This document shows, one piece after another, positions 31,493 to 42,111 of a DNA stretch of 64,000 bases. Position 1 is the stretch's first letter, and each line of letters opens with the position of its first letter. A program made the translations under genes and the position numbers. This stretch comes from Mycobacteriaceae bacterium (GTDB lineage: Bacteria > Actinomycetota > Actinomycetes > Mycobacteriales > Mycobacteriaceae): positions 1-64,000 of the forward strand of contig JAPOKC010000001.1 in NCBI GenBank assembly GCA_029977845.1. Direction: 5' to 3'. The notes beneath the pieces were generated by a model. It saw only the letters and a list, made by a program, of their open reading frames with translations. It had not been told where the DNA came from and searched no databases.

Positions 31493-32395
31493 GTGCGAAG
31501 GGCCACACAGATCGCGGTCGTGGCGATGCTCCTCGCCGGTCCGACGGCCTGCGCGCGGGAGGCCGGTGGTCCGACGCCGACACCGGCACCCACGATTGTC
31601 GCCTCAACCGATGTGTGGGGCAGCATCGCCGAGGCGGTGGCCGGCGGCGACGCCAGGGTGACCTCGGTGATCAGCGGAACCCTTGATCCGCACTCCTTCG
31701 GGCCGGCACCGACCGCCGTCGCAGCTATCGAAGACGCCGCACTGGTGGTCTACAACGGCGGTGGCTACGACGCCTGGGTCGACGAGATACTCGCGAATCG
31801 TCCGGCGGTGGCCGCGGTGGACGCCTACTCCCTGCTCGACCGGGCCGCGGTCGGAGAAGGACAGCCGGCCAACGAACACGTCTTCTACGAGCTCAACACC
31901 GCCAAGGCGGTGGCGAACCGCATCGCCGAGCGGCTCGCCGCCGCCGATCCAGCCCATGCTTCGCAATACCGTTCCCGGGCAGCCGAATTCAGCCGCGGGG
32001 CCAACTCCACCCTCGAGAGGGAACACGCGATGCGGACGGCGTTTCCGGGCGCAGCGGTGGTGGCCACCGAACCCGTGGCGCACTATCTGCTGCTGGCCGC
32101 CGGACTCACGGACAAGACGCCCGTGGGTCTGACCAACGCCGTAGAGCAGGACACCGATCCGGCCCCGGCGGATATCGCCGAGATGCTCGATCTGCTGAGC
32201 ACCCACCAGGTTGCGGCCCTGATCCTCAACGACCAGACCATGACCGGCGCCACCCGGCAGATCCGTGATGCCGCCGAACGGGCCGGGGTGCCGACTGTCG
32301 AGGTGACCGAGACCCTGCCCACGGGCGAGGATTACCTCAGCTGGCAGGCCGACACCGTCGACCGGCTCACCGCCGCTCTCCAGAAGAAGCGGTGA
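31493..32395 (+). CDS. znuA: metal (zinc/manganese) ABC transporter substrate-binding lipoprotein
   Basis: This 300-residue cluster-9 binding protein captures a divalent metal outside the membrane. It has an N-terminal lipoprotein signal (RRATQIAVVAMLLAGPTAC, Cys lipidation site). Family signatures include ASTDVWGSIAEAVAGG, the ligand His in DPHSF, NEHVFYE and VATEPVAHYL, and the late ALILNDQ. There is no long His-rich loop, so zinc versus manganese is not settled by sequence. The GTG at 31493 is chosen because GGAGGG lies 6 nt upstream; a TTG start further upstream is less likely. First gene of a three-gene operon. Confidence 0.88.
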   Translation: MRRATQIAVVAMLLAGPTACAREAGGPTPTPAPTIVASTDVWGSIAEAVAGGDARVTSVISGTLDPHSFGPAPTAVAAIEDAALVVYNGGGYDAWVDEILANRPAVAAVDAYSLLDRAAVGEGQPANEHVFYELNTAKAVANRIAERLAAADPAHASQYRSRAAEFSRGANSTLEREHAMRTAFPGAAVVATEPVAHYLLLAAGLTDKTPVGLTNAVEQDTDPAPADIAEMLDLLSTHQVAALILNDQTMTGATRQIRDAAERAGVPTVEVTETLPTGEDYLSWQADTVDRLTAALQKKR

Positions 32396-32398
32396 ACC

Positions 32399-33211
32399 GT
32401 GACCACTGAGGTCGTGAAACTGACCGGGGCGAAACTGGCCTTCGGCGACCGGGTGTTGTGGGACCAACTCGATCTGACGGTGTCGGCCGGCGAGTTCATC
32501 GCGATCCTCGGACCCAACGGCACTGGTAAGACCTCACTGTTCAAAGTGCTGCTCGGACAGTTGCCGCTCAGTGCGGGTACTGCACTCATCGAGGGCCAGC
32601 CGGTAGGAGCCGGCAGCGAACGGATCGGCTACGTGCCGCAGCACCGCGCGGTCGATCGGGGCCTTGCTCTGCGGGGCCGCGATCTGGTGCGCCTCGGCGT
32701 CGATGGCCACCGCTGGGGGGTGGCGCCGTTGAGACGATCCGTTCGAGCCCGCCGGCGGGAGCAGGTGAACCGGGCGCTGGCACAGGTGCACGCCCTCAAG
32801 CTCGCCGCGGTTCCGGTCGGCGTGATGTCCGGTGGTGAACTTCAGCGGGTCCGGATCGCGCAGGCGCTGGCGAGCGACCCGGCGCTGCTGCTCTGCGACG
32901 AACCGCTGCTCAATTTGGACCCAGCCAATGCGCGTCTGGTCGCCCAACTTATCGATCGGCGCCGCCAAGCGGGGACCGCGGTCATGTTCGTCACCCACGA
33001 GGTGAACCCGGTACTCCCCTACGTCGACCGGGTGCTCTATCTGGTCAACGGTCACTGCAGGATCGGCACCGTCGCCGAGGTGATGACTTCGGAGACCCTC
33101 TCGGAGCTCTACCAGGCAGATATCCAGGTCGTACAAGTCGGAGACCGCTACGTGGTCGTCGGCGAGCACCTCGATCACTCCGGACATACGCACGGGCACA
33201 CTCATGAATGA
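32399..33211 (+). CDS. znuC: metal ABC transporter ATP-binding protein
   Basis: This 270-residue ATPase drives the metal permease. The Walker A motif is GPNGTGKTS (near 39-47), the Q-loop is in GYVPQHRAV, the signature is MSGGELQRVRIAQAL, Walker B is LLLCDEPLLNLD, and the H-loop is FVTHEVNPV. The C-terminal tail ends in a His-rich stretch (HSGHTHGHTHE), which might bind metal. The GTG start lies 3 bp after the znuA stop, and the gene overlaps the permease gene by 8 bp. Confidence 0.93.
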   Translation: MTTEVVKLTGAKLAFGDRVLWDQLDLTVSAGEFIAILGPNGTGKTSLFKVLLGQLPLSAGTALIEGQPVGAGSERIGYVPQHRAVDRGLALRGRDLVRLGVDGHRWGVAPLRRSVRARRREQVNRALAQVHALKLAAVPVGVMSGGELQRVRIAQALASDPALLLCDEPLLNLDPANARLVAQLIDRRRQAGTAVMFVTHEVNPVLPYVDRVLYLVNGHCRIGTVAEVMTSETLSELYQADIQVVQVGDRYVVVGEHLDHSGHTHGHTHE

Positions 33212-34070
33212 CCGCGTGACGCATCTGTTGCACAACATGTTCTCGTTCGACCTCACCGCCGATCTGCTCAGCCGGGGATTCGTTCAGCAGGCCCTGATCG
33301 CCGCGGCACTGCTGGCCCTGTTGGCGGGTCTGATCGGCCCGTTCATCGTGATGCGCCAGATGTCGTTCGCCGTCCACGGATCCAGTGAACTGTCACTGAC
33401 CGGAGCGGCCTTCGCCCTACTGACCGGGTTCAATGTCGGGATCGGCGCGTTGGTCGGAAGTGCCATCGCCGCAGTGCTTTTCGGATTCCTGGGCCAGCGC
33501 GCTCGGGAGAGGGACTCGGCGATCGGCGTCGTGCTGGCATTCGGTCTGGGCCTGGCGGTGTTGTTCATCCACCTCTACCCGGGAAGGACCGGCACAAGCT
33601 TTGCGCTCCTCACCGGTCAGATCGTCGGAGTCGGCTATTCCGGTCTCGCTCTGCTGATCGGCGTGGCCGTCCTCGTCGTGACGGTGCTGACGATCAGCTT
33701 CCGTCCGCTGCTGTTCGCCACCGCAGACCCGGAAGTGGCCGCTGCGCGCGGAGTGCCGGTCCGGGCACTGGGGATCGTCTTCGCCGCCCTGGTCGGCGTC
33801 ACGGCGGCGCAGGGTGTGCAGATCGTCGGGGCACTTCTGGTGATGTCGCTGCTGATCACTCCGGCGGCCGCGGCCGCACGGGTGTTCAGTTCACCCGGGG
33901 CGACGATCGCGGCATCGGTGGTGTTCGCCGAGATAGCGGCGGTCGGCGGAATCGTGTTGTCGCTGGCTCCGGGAGTGCCGGTGTCGGTCTTCGTCACCGC
34001 CATCTCGTTCGCGATCTATCTGGTGTGCTGGGTGGTCAGCCGCCGTCATCACGATCCTGCTGCTGATTAA
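33204..34070 (+). CDS. znuB: metal ABC transporter permease
   Basis: The 288-residue protein is an ABC-3 family permease with about eight membrane helices, carrying the family segments GPFIVMRQMSFAVHGSSELS, the GVVLAFGLGLAVLFIHL stretch and GALLVMSLLITPAAAA. Together with the preceding ATPase and binding protein it forms a complete importer. It has an overlapping start within the ATPase gene. Substrate preference (Zn or Mn) is inferred only from family type. Confidence 0.92.
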   Translation: MNDRVTHLLHNMFSFDLTADLLSRGFVQQALIAAALLALLAGLIGPFIVMRQMSFAVHGSSELSLTGAAFALLTGFNVGIGALVGSAIAAVLFGFLGQRARERDSAIGVVLAFGLGLAVLFIHLYPGRTGTSFALLTGQIVGVGYSGLALLIGVAVLVVTVLTISFRPLLFATADPEVAAARGVPVRALGIVFAALVGVTAAQGVQIVGALLVMSLLITPAAAAARVFSSPGATIAASVVFAEIAAVGGIVLSLAPGVPVSVFVTAISFAIYLVCWVVSRRHHDPAAD

Positions 34071-34078
34071 CTTGACCC

Positions 34079-34837
34079 ATGCCGACCGTCGATCTCAACG
34101 CTGATCTCGCCGAGGGTTACGGGGTCTGGGAACTCGGTGACGACGACGCGATGCTGGACATCGTCACCAGCGCCAACCTCGCCTGCGGCTTCCACGCCGG
34201 CAACCCGGTCGGTCTGGCGCGGACCTGTCGCACCGCCGCGCAGCGAGGAGTCCGAATCGGTGCGCAGGTTGGGTATTTCGACCTGGCCGGATTCGGACGC
34301 CGCCGGATCGAGGTCGACCCGGCCGAGCTCATCGCCGATGTGATCTATCAGATCGGCGCGATTCAGGCGCTGGCCCGCGCGGCGGGTTCGGCGCTCGGGT
34401 ACGTCAAACCGCATGGGGCGCTGTACAACACGATCGTTGCCGACCGCGACCAGGCCCGGGCGGTTGCGCACGCCGTCCATACCGTTGACCCGGCGCTCCC
34501 GGTCCTGGGACTGGCAGGCTCGGTGTTCTTCGAGGAAGCCGCACGCATGGGCCTGCGCACCGTCGCCGAGGCATTCGCCGACCGGGCCTATCGGCCGGAC
34601 GGCACGCTCCTGCCGCGCGGCGAGGCCGGTGCGGTGTTGCACGATCCCGGTGAGATAGCCCGGCGCGTTGTCACTATGGTCACCACCGGGCAGACCGCAG
34701 CCGTCGACGGCTCGGCAGTCCCCATCGAGGTCGAGTCGGTATGTGTGCACGGCGATTCACCGAGGGCGGTGCAGATCGCCACGGAGGTGCGCCGTCAACT
34801 GTTGGACGCCGGTATCGACGTCGCGGCCTTCATCTGA
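34079..34837 (+). CDS. pxpA: 5-oxoprolinase subunit A (LamB/YcsF family)
   Basis: PxpA is the subunit of bacterial 5-oxoprolinase that works with PxpB and PxpC to open pyroglutamate to glutamate. The 252-residue protein shows the family start DLNADLAEGYG, NLACGFHAGNP, the VKPHGALYN segment and FADRAYRPDGTLLPR. No pxpB or pxpC is nearby in the window, as is common in mycobacteria where they are encoded elsewhere. It ends overlapping the next gene by 1 bp (TGATG). Confidence 0.93.
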   Translation: MPTVDLNADLAEGYGVWELGDDDAMLDIVTSANLACGFHAGNPVGLARTCRTAAQRGVRIGAQVGYFDLAGFGRRRIEVDPAELIADVIYQIGAIQALARAAGSALGYVKPHGALYNTIVADRDQARAVAHAVHTVDPALPVLGLAGSVFFEEAARMGLRTVAEAFADRAYRPDGTLLPRGEAGAVLHDPGEIARRVVTMVTTGQTAAVDGSAVPIEVESVCVHGDSPRAVQIATEVRRQLLDAGIDVAAFI

Positions 34838-35763
34838 TGCGGCTCAAACTGGGCCGCCCCGATATCGGCGCCTACCGGGACCGCTTCGACCTCCCGGGTG
34901 CACCGACCGGAGCCGAACCGACCGTGATGTGGATGGGTGTTTCCACCCTGCTTGTGCAGGACGGTTCCACCGCACTGTTGACGGACGGGTTCTTTTCCCG
35001 GCCTGGACTGGTTGAGGTCGGTTTCGGCCGGATCCATCCGGCGCTGCCGCGGATCGAGGAGTCGCTGCGACGGGCCGGAATCGATCGACTGACCGCGGTG
35101 CTGCCGGTGCACACCCATTACGACCATGTGCTTGACAGCGCGGTGGTGGCAGAATGCACGGGTGCCGTGATGGCAGGAGGCGAGTCGGCCGCGAATGTCG
35201 CTCGAGGGCAGGGACTTTCGGCCGAGCGCATCGTGGTGGCGGAACCCGGAGTGGAGATGGCGTTCGGCTCCTTCGATGTCATCCTGGTCGAATCGCAGCA
35301 CTGCCCGCCGGATCGCTTCCCCGGCACCATCACCGAGCCGCTGGTGCCGCCCGCCAAGACTTCCGCCTACCGATGCGGTGAAGCCTGGTCGACGCTGATT
35401 CAGCACCGGCCGACCGGCAAGAGAGTGCTGATCCAGGGCAGCGCCGGGTTCCGTCCCGGAGCGCTCGCGGGCCGGCAGGCAGGGGTCGCCTATCTCGGGG
35501 TCGGTCAGCTCGGCGTTCAGCCGCGCGACTACATCGAGCAGTACTGGACCGAGACCGTGCGCGCGGTCGGCGCCCGACGGGTGGTGCTGATCCACTGGGA
35601 CGACTTCTTCCGCCCGCTGACCGAACCGGTCCGCGCGCTGCCCTACGCCGCCGACGATCTCGACGTCACGATGCGCGTGTTCGGCGCACTTGCCGAAAGG
35701 GATGGTGTGGCGCTGCATCTGCCTGAGTTCTGGCAGCGCGCGGATCCCTGGGCCGGGTTCTAA
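34837..35763 (+). CDS. metallo-beta-lactamase-fold hydrolase
   Basis: The 308-residue protein has the MBL-fold metal-binding motif PVHTHYDHVLDS (HxHxDH near residues 91-96) and later His residues in ESQHCPP and LIHWDDFFRPL. The substrate is not evident; proteins of this type are often annotated only as MBL-fold hydrolases. The ATG at 34837 overlaps the pxpA stop, so the two are co-translated. It is convergent with rlmB, with 12 bp between their stops. Confidence 0.85.
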   Translation: MRLKLGRPDIGAYRDRFDLPGAPTGAEPTVMWMGVSTLLVQDGSTALLTDGFFSRPGLVEVGFGRIHPALPRIEESLRRAGIDRLTAVLPVHTHYDHVLDSAVVAECTGAVMAGGESAANVARGQGLSAERIVVAEPGVEMAFGSFDVILVESQHCPPDRFPGTITEPLVPPAKTSAYRCGEAWSTLIQHRPTGKRVLIQGSAGFRPGALAGRQAGVAYLGVGQLGVQPRDYIEQYWTETVRAVGARRVVLIHWDDFFRPLTEPVRALPYAADDLDVTMRVFGALAERDGVALHLPEFWQRADPWAGF

Positions 35764-35775
35764 GCGGCAGAACAG

Positions 35776-36723
35776 TCAGTGCCGACGCTGACGGGCGACC
35801 TCGGCCAGCACAACGCCCGCGGCGACCGCGGCGTTGAGCGACTCGGCGGGGCCGGCCATCGGGATGGACACCACCTGGTCGCAGTTCTCCCGCACCAGAC
35901 GGGACAGCCCTTTGCCCTCCGAACCCACCACGATGCAGACCGGTCCGGTGCCGTCGAACTCGTCGAGGGTGGTGTCGCCGTCGGCGTCGAGACCGACGAT
36001 GAGCACACCCGCGCCTGACCAGTCCTTGAGTGTGCGGTTGAGGTTGGTGGCGCGCGCAACCGGAACCCGGGCGGCGGCCCCGGCACTGGTGCGCCAGGCC
36101 ACTGCGGTGACCGAGGCCGAGCGGCGTTGCGGGATCACCACACCCTGGCCGGCGAACGCAGCCACCGAGCGAACGATCGCTCCGAGGTTGCGCGGGTCGG
36201 AGATGTTGTCGAGTGCCACCAGTAACGCGGGTTGAACATCAGAGGTCGCCGAGGCCAGCAGATCGTCCGGGTGGGCGTAGGCGTAGGGCGGCACCTGCAA
36301 GGCGATGCCTTGATGTAAACCGTTGGCGCTCAAACGGTCCAAGTCGGTGCGGGGCACCTCGAGGATCGGGATGCCGCGGTCCGCCGCCAGCGTCACCGAC
36401 TCGGTCAGCCGCTCGTCGGCCTCAGTGCCGAGCGCGATGTAGAGCGCGTTGGCCGGCGCCTCGGCACGCAGGCATTCCAGCACCGGGTTGCGGCCCAGTA
36501 CCGTCTCGGTCTCGTCGCTCGGCTTCCCGGCGGGTTTCCCGGCGGCCTTGCGGGCCTTGGCAGCGGCCTTGCGGGCTGCCGGATGTCCGGGCCGCAGATG
36601 GGCGGGCGGGGTGGCGCCACGGCCTTCGAGTCCGCGCCGGCGCACACCGCCGGAGCCGACCTGCGGACCCTTCTTGGTGCCTTCCTTGCGGATCGCGCCC
36701 CGGCGCTTGGAGTTGCCGGCCAT
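35776..36723 (-). CDS. rlmB: 23S rRNA 2'-O-ribose methyltransferase of the RlmB/SpoU (TrmH) type
   Basis: This SAM-dependent SPOUT methyltransferase modifies 23S rRNA guanosine 2251 in the RlmB family. The 315-residue protein has a basic N-terminal tail ([15 protein letters not shown], Lys/Ala-rich to about residue 70), a substrate-binding domain starting [10 protein letters not shown], and the SpoU domain with [17 protein letters not shown], the [15 protein letters not shown] motif and [16 protein letters not shown] at the knot. Its ATG overlaps the cysS stop by 1 bp (TGATG). Equivalent to Rv3579c. Confidence 0.94.
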   Translation of the reverse strand: MAGNSKRRGAIRKEGTKKGPQVGSGGVRRRGLEGRGATPPAHLRPGHPAARKAAAKARKAAGKPAGKPSDETETVLGRNPVLECLRAEAPANALYIALGTEADERLTESVTLAADRGIPILEVPRTDLDRLSANGLHQGIALQVPPYAYAHPDDLLASATSDVQPALLVALDNISDPRNLGAIVRSVAAFAGQGVVIPQRRSASVTAVAWRTSAGAAARVPVARATNLNRTLKDWSGAGVLIVGLDADGDTTLDEFDGTGPVCIVVGSEGKGLSRLVRENCDQVVSIPMAGPAESLNAAVAAGVVLAEVARQRRH

Positions 36724-38138
36724 CAGGATCCGTCTTGCCCGAGCAGCGCCCACTGCGGGCCCTCGGCGGTATCGGTCACGTCGATGCCGGCGTTCTTGAG
36801 CCGGTCGCGGATCTCGTCGGCCTGAGACCAGTCGCGGTCCTGCCGGGCGGTGTCACGGCGCTGAAGTTCGGCTCGCACCAGCACGTCGACCGCGGCCAGA
36901 GCCGCCGCGGTCTCGTCGCGGGTCTCCCAGCGTTCGTCGAGGGGATCGCAACCGAGGATGCCCATCATCGCCCGGATCTGGCCGGCCTTGGCCAGCGCCG
37001 TCTCGTGGTCGCCTGCCTCGAGTGCCCGGTTGCCATCGGCCCGGGCGGCGTGCACCTCGGCCAATGCGGCCGGCACCGCGAGATCGTCATCGAGGGCGGC
37101 GGCGAACCTCTCCGTCCACGTCGTCGGCTCGACCGCACCCACCCGGGTCCGCACCCGGTGCAGGAATTCCTCGATGCCGGTGTAGGCCTTCGCGGCGTCC
37201 TGTAGTGCGGTCTCGGTGAACTCGAGCATCGACCGGTAGTGCGCGCTGCCGAGGTAGTAGCGCAGCTCCGCCGGACGAACCCGCTGCAGCACCGCGGGAA
37301 TCGACAGGACGTTGCCCAGCGACTTGCTCATCTTCTCCCCACCCATGGTGACCCAGCCGTTGTGCAGCCAGAACTGGGCGAAACCGTCGCCCGCGGCACG
37401 GGCCTGGGCGATCTCGTTCTCATGGTGTGGAAAGACCAGATCCATTCCGCCGCAATGGATGTCGAATTCGGGGCCGAGGTACTCGTGAGCCATGGCCACG
37501 CATTCCGAATGCCAGCCGGGCCGGCCGGGACCCCAGGGCGTCGGCCAGGACGGCTCGCCGGGTTTGGCGCCCTTCCACAACGTGAAGTCGCGCTGATCGC
37601 GCTTGCCGGTGCCCAGCCCCTCACCCTGGTGGACATCGTCGATGCGGTGGCCGGACAGCTTGCCGTAATCCGGGAAGCTCAGCACGTCGAAGTAAACGTC
37701 ACCATCGCCTTCCCGAACGGAGGGGTACGCATGGCCTCTTTCGATGAGGCGTTCGATGAGTTCGATGATCTGGGTGATGTGCCCGGTCGCGCGGGGTTCG
37801 GCCGACGGAGGCAGTACCCCGAGTGCGTCGTAGGCCGACGAGAACGCACGCTCATGGGTGGCGGCCCACTCCCACCACGGCCGGCCGGCCTCGGCGGCCT
37901 TGGTGAGGATCTTGTCGTCGATGTCGGTGACGTTGCGGATGAACGCCACGTCGTATCCCTTGGCCATCAGCCAGCGCCGCAGGACATCGAAAGCGACCCC
38001 GCTGCGCACATGCCCGATGTGCGGCTGGCTCTGCACGGTCGCACCGCACAGATAGATCGAGACGTGCCCAGGTCGCAACGGCACCAGTTCGCGCACCTCA
38101 CCGGTGTAGGTGTCGTGCAAGCGGAGGCCGGTGGTCAC
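36723..38138 (-). CDS. cysS: cysteinyl-tRNA synthetase
   Basis: CysS charges tRNA-Cys with cysteine and is a zinc-dependent class I synthetase. The 471-residue protein has the HIGH-type motif PHIGHVRSG (near 40-48), the Cys ligand in YLCGATV, the KMSKS motif in [11 protein letters not shown] (near 267-277) and zinc-site residues in [18 protein letters not shown]. The GTG at 38138 ([13 protein letters not shown]) gives the length seen in H37Rv (469). The frame is open upstream into ispF but that part has no synthetase character. Confidence 0.97.
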   Translation of the reverse strand: MTTGLRLHDTYTGEVRELVPLRPGHVSIYLCGATVQSQPHIGHVRSGVAFDVLRRWLMAKGYDVAFIRNVTDIDDKILTKAAEAGRPWWEWAATHERAFSSAYDALGVLPPSAEPRATGHITQIIELIERLIERGHAYPSVREGDGDVYFDVLSFPDYGKLSGHRIDDVHQGEGLGTGKRDQRDFTLWKGAKPGEPSWPTPWGPGRPGWHSECVAMAHEYLGPEFDIHCGGMDLVFPHHENEIAQARAAGDGFAQFWLHNGWVTMGGEKMSKSLGNVLSIPAVLQRVRPAELRYYLGSAHYRSMLEFTETALQDAAKAYTGIEEFLHRVRTRVGAVEPTTWTERFAAALDDDLAVPAALAEVHAARADGNRALEAGDHETALAKAGQIRAMMGILGCDPLDERWETRDETAAALAAVDVLVRAELQRRDTARQDRDWSQADEIRDRLKNAGIDVTDTAEGPQWALLGQDGS

Positions 38139-38149
38139 GACCTGGCAGC

Positions 38150-38629
38150 TTACCGGGAGCGTTCGAGGACCAAGGCGGTGGCGACGGCAGCCATCCCCTC
38201 GCCACGGCCGGTCAGCCCGAGGCCGTCGGTGGTGGTGGCCGACACCGACACCGGCGCGCCGAGAAGATCGGACAGCACGCGCTGGGCCTCTTCCCGGCGC
38301 GGCCCGATCTTCGGCCGGTTGGTGATGACCTGAACCGCGGCGTTGCCGACCGTGAATCCGGCCTGGGTCAGTAGATCCCGGACATGGGTGAGCATTTGCG
38401 CACCGGTGACACCGCGCCACTGGGGTTGGTCGACCCCGAACACCGAACCCAGATCTCCGAGGCCGGCTGCGGACAGCAGGGCATCGCACAGTGCATGCAC
38501 CGCGACGTCGCCGTCGGAGTGACCCGAGCACCCGTCGGCGGAATCGAAGTGCAGGCCCAGCAGCCAACACGGCCGCCCGGCTTCGATGGGATGCACGTCG
38601 GTTCCGATGCCGACCCGTGGCGGCGTCAT
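38150..38629 (-). CDS. ispF: 2-C-methyl-D-erythritol 2,4-cyclodiphosphate synthase
   Basis: IspF makes the cyclic diphosphate in the non-mevalonate isoprenoid pathway. The 159-residue protein has the metal-site residues in [10 protein letters not shown] and [21 protein letters not shown], and ends with [17 protein letters not shown]. It overlaps ispD by 4 bp, giving an ispD-ispF unit that is common in actinobacteria. Confidence 0.97.
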   Translation of the reverse strand: MTPPRVGIGTDVHPIEAGRPCWLLGLHFDSADGCSGHSDGDVAVHALCDALLSAAGLGDLGSVFGVDQPQWRGVTGAQMLTHVRDLLTQAGFTVGNAAVQVITNRPKIGPRREEAQRVLSDLLGAPVSVSATTTDGLGLTGRGEGMAAVATALVLERSR

Positions 38630-39282
38630 GACTCAAGCACCGCGAGGGCCAGCCGCAGGTCCAGTGGTGTGGTGACTTTGAACGCGAGCGGGTCGCCGGC
38701 CACCGTGTGCACCGGCACGCCGAGGTTCTCCACCAGTGAAGCGTCATCGGTCACGCTTGCGTTCTGCTGATAGGCGCGCCGCAACAGCGCGGTTTCGAAT
38801 CCCTGCGGAGTCTGCACCGCGCGAAGACCGGCACGCTCCGGGGTTCCCAGCACCGCACCGTTGGCATCGACGGCCTTTATGGTGTCGGCCACCGGCAGCA
38901 CCGGGATCACCGCGCGCAGTCCCGCCTCCAGCGCGGCTACGACTCGTTGGATCTGATCGAGTGGTGTCAACGGCCGGGCGGCGTCGTGGACGAGGATGAA
39001 ATCCGGCTCGCCGACGGCCGCCAGGGCCGACCGGACGCTGTCCGGGCGCTGTGCACCCCCGACGACGACGGATGCGCGCCCGGCCAGCAGGGACTCGGTG
39101 TCGGCGAGCAGATCCTCGGGCACGGCGACCGTCACGCTGTCGACTACTCCGGAGGCCAGCAGGCCGTCCACCGCGTGCTCGAGCATGCTTCGTCCGCCCA
39201 GTTCGACGAAGGCCTTGGGTATTCCGGCGCCGAGTCGCTCACCGGATCCGGCCGCCGGAACGATCGCGACCGTTCTCGACAT
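38626..39282 (-). CDS. ispD: 2-C-methyl-D-erythritol 4-phosphate cytidylyltransferase
   Basis: IspD couples CTP to methylerythritol phosphate in the non-mevalonate pathway. The 218-residue protein shows the nucleotide-binding start [21 protein letters not shown], the [10 protein letters not shown] segment with the catalytic Arg-Asp contacts, and the [11 protein letters not shown] end. It lies 33 bp after the carD stop and is translationally linked to ispF. Confidence 0.97.
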   Translation of the reverse strand: MSRTVAIVPAAGSGERLGAGIPKAFVELGGRSMLEHAVDGLLASGVVDSVTVAVPEDLLADTESLLAGRASVVVGGAQRPDSVRSALAAVGEPDFILVHDAARPLTPLDQIQRVVAALEAGLRAVIPVLPVADTIKAVDANGAVLGTPERAGLRAVQTPQGFETALLRRAYQQNASVTDDASLVENLGVPVHTVAGDPLAFKVTTPLDLRLALAVLES

Positions 39283-39315
39283 ACATCGCCCCAGGATCTA
39301 CTGGCCCAGCGGCAT

Positions 39316-39954
<639 letters not shown>

Positions 39955-40083
39955 TTATTGATCAGCAGTTCAGCCGGTACCGGCCCCTGCGCTAGTGCAG
40001 GACCCGGTGACCTACTACTCTGCATAGTCGACACCGCGGTGGCCGTCATCATGCCGACCGCAAGGCCCAGCAGGAGGCTTGCC

Positions 40084-40605
40084 GTGACCAGCTTCAAGAC
40101 CCGCGTCTTCGCCGCGACCGCCGGACTGGCCGTCTGCGGCGTGCTCCTGACCGGTTGCGGCGCGGGCCAGATCTCGCAGTCGGCCGACCAGCAGTCCGCG
40201 GTCAACGGCAACTCGGCCGACGTCAAGAACATCGCGCTGCGCAACGTCTACCTGCAGGCTGCGCAGTCCGGCGACTTCCTGCAACCGGGCCGGATCGTTC
40301 CGCTGCTGTTCGTGGCGGCAAACAATGCCATCACCTCGGCCGACAAGCTGGTCAGCATCACTTCCGACGTCGGCACGGTGGCGCTCAACGGCGACTCCGC
40401 GGTGCCGGGCGGCGGCGCCCTGGTGGCCGGCCCGGGCGGTGCCCCGGGAGAGACGGCCGGCACGGTCACTCCCCCCACCGCTGCAGTCACGCTCACCGAG
40501 CCAATCACCAACGGGCTGTCCTACAAATTCACCTTCAACTTCGAGAAGGCCGGATCGACCACCCTCGCCGTGCCGATCGCGGCTCCGGAGTCCGCCGAGC
40601 GCTAG
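40084..40605 (+). CDS. lpqE: lipoprotein LpqE
   Basis: The 173-residue exported lipoprotein has a signal peptide with lipobox LLTGC (Cys near residue 21), followed by [18 protein letters not shown] and a beta-rich domain ending [19 protein letters not shown], as in Rv3584. The molecular function is not known. GTG start with AGGAGG six bases upstream. It diverges from carD across a 279-bp gap (39805-40083) where I see no convincing promoter pair, and it precedes radA on the same strand by 61 bp. Confidence 0.9.
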   Translation: MTSFKTRVFAATAGLAVCGVLLTGCGAGQISQSADQQSAVNGNSADVKNIALRNVYLQAAQSGDFLQPGRIVPLLFVAANNAITSADKLVSITSDVGTVALNGDSAVPGGGALVAGPGGAPGETAGTVTPPTAAVTLTEPITNGLSYKFTFNFEKAGSTTLAVPIAAPESAER

Positions 40606-40666
40606 TCCGCTGACACGGCGGTCCGGATGCCGGGAACTGTCACACCCACCGGCTAGCGTCGGCGTC

Positions 40667-42079
40667 GTGGCAAACGTTGGTTCGAGGGCGGGTTCGAAGG
40701 CGCGCGCGCAGTTTCGCTGTTCGGAGTGCCGCCATGTCACCGGTAAGTGGGTCGGGCGCTGCCCGGAGTGCGGGACATGGGGAACAGTCGAGGAGATCAG
40801 CACGCTGTCCTCGATCGGAGGCGCCCAGCAACGCACGACGACTCCGTCCACACCGGCCGTCCCGATCAGTTCGATCGACGCCGAGCGCACCCGGCACTTC
40901 CCCACCGGAGTCAGTGAACTCGACCGCGTTCTCGGCGGTGGTGTGGTCCCCGGATCGGTGAGCCTGCTCGCCGGTGACCCGGGGGTCGGAAAGTCCACCC
41001 TGCTGCTGGAGGTGGCGCATCGGTGGGCGCAGGCCGGCCGGCGTGCGCTCTACGTATCGGGCGAGGAGTCGGCCGGCCAGATCAGGATGCGCGCCGAGCG
41101 CACCGGCTGCAATCACGACGAGGTTTACCTGGCCGCGGAATCCGACGTGGCCACCGTCCTCGGCCATATCGAGGCGGTCGATCCGAGTCTGGTGATCGTC
41201 GACTCGGTGCAGACCATGAACGCCGGCGACGTCGACGGCGTCGTCGGCGGCGTCACTCAGGTTCGAGCTGTCACCTCCGCCCTGACCGCCGCCGCCAAGG
41301 CCAGCGGTGTGGCCATGGTGCTGGTCGGCCATGTGACCAAGGACGGGGCCATCGCCGGTCCTAGGTCACTGGAGCACCTGGTCGATGTCGTGCTCCATTT
41401 CGAGGGAGACCGCAACACTGCGATCCGGATGGTCCGAGGTGTGAAGAACCGATTCGGTGCCGCAGACGAAGTCGGATGTTTCCTGTTGCAGGACAGGGGA
41501 ATCCAGTGCGTCGCCGACCCGTCCGGGTTGTTCCTCGATGAGCGTCCGGAACCCGTTCCCGGCACCGCGGTGACTGTGACACTGGACGGCAAACGTCCGC
41601 TGATCGGGGAAATCCAGGCTCTGCTGGCCAAGCCCGCCAGCCCCGCAGCGCCGCGGCGCGCCGCCGTCAGCGGCATCGATCAGTCCCGGGTGGCGATGAT
41701 CAACGCGGTGCTGGAAAATCGGGCCAGTGTCCCGATCGGCGCGATGGACGTCTTTTTGTCGACCGTCGGTGGAATGCGATTGACCGACCCGTCCTGCGAC
41801 CTTGCTGTCGCGATCTCATTGGCCTCGGCCTTCATCGGCAGCGCGCTGCCGGCCACGTTGGTGGTGATCGGAGAGGTCGGTCTGGCCGGTGATCTTCGCC
41901 GGGTCACCGGCATGGATCGGCGCCTTGCTGAAGCGGCCCGGCTCGGCTTCACCACTGCCCTGGTCCCGGCGGGTTCGGGAACGCCCCCGAAGGGCCTAAG
42001 GACGATGGAGGCGGCGACCATCGGTCAGGCGCTGCGCATGATGACCGATCTCACGCAGTCCACGCTGCGGCTGTTGTGA
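40667..42079 (+). CDS. radA: DNA repair protein RadA
   Basis: RadA is a RecA-like helicase that extends recombination intermediates. The 470-residue protein has an N-terminal four-cysteine zinc finger ([20 protein letters not shown]). The Walker A is GDPGVGKST, the RadA-specific [13 protein letters not shown] motif is present, and a C-terminal Lon-like domain ends the protein. GTG start is set by the zinc finger and frame. In H37Rv disA follows radA; here the next gene is a convergent membrane protein 32 bp away, and the last 13 bases including the stop are repeated after the gene. Confidence 0.96.
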   Translation: MANVGSRAGSKARAQFRCSECRHVTGKWVGRCPECGTWGTVEEISTLSSIGGAQQRTTTPSTPAVPISSIDAERTRHFPTGVSELDRVLGGGVVPGSVSLLAGDPGVGKSTLLLEVAHRWAQAGRRALYVSGEESAGQIRMRAERTGCNHDEVYLAAESDVATVLGHIEAVDPSLVIVDSVQTMNAGDVDGVVGGVTQVRAVTSALTAAAKASGVAMVLVGHVTKDGAIAGPRSLEHLVDVVLHFEGDRNTAIRMVRGVKNRFGAADEVGCFLLQDRGIQCVADPSGLFLDERPEPVPGTAVTVTLDGKRPLIGEIQALLAKPASPAAPRRAAVSGIDQSRVAMINAVLENRASVPIGAMDVFLSTVGGMRLTDPSCDLAVAISLASAFIGSALPATLVVIGEVGLAGDLRRVTGMDRRLAEAARLGFTTALVPAGSGTPPKGLRTMEAATIGQALRMMTDLTQSTLRLL

Positions 42080-42097
42080 GGCCCCTGTTGTGAGGCC
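42071..42097. repeat. 13-bp direct repeat that copies the radA stop codon
   Basis: CTGTTGTGAGGCC occurs at 42071-42083 and at 42085-42097, 1 bp apart. The first copy contains the radA codons Leu-Leu-stop. It occupies the point at which disA is expected, so it may mark a past deletion. Confidence 0.85.
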
Positions 42098-42111
42098 ACA
42101 AGGCTGACGGC

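Noticed and set aside
36723-38747. Fused IspF-CysS protein suggested by a long open frame
   Set aside because: The upstream portion of the frame overlaps ispF in another frame and has no synthetase motif; the GTG at 38138 gives the family start.
40325-40666. A longer radA beginning in the lpqE gene
   Set aside because: The upstream part of the frame lies inside lpqE and has no RadA character; the zinc finger begins just after the GTG at 40667.
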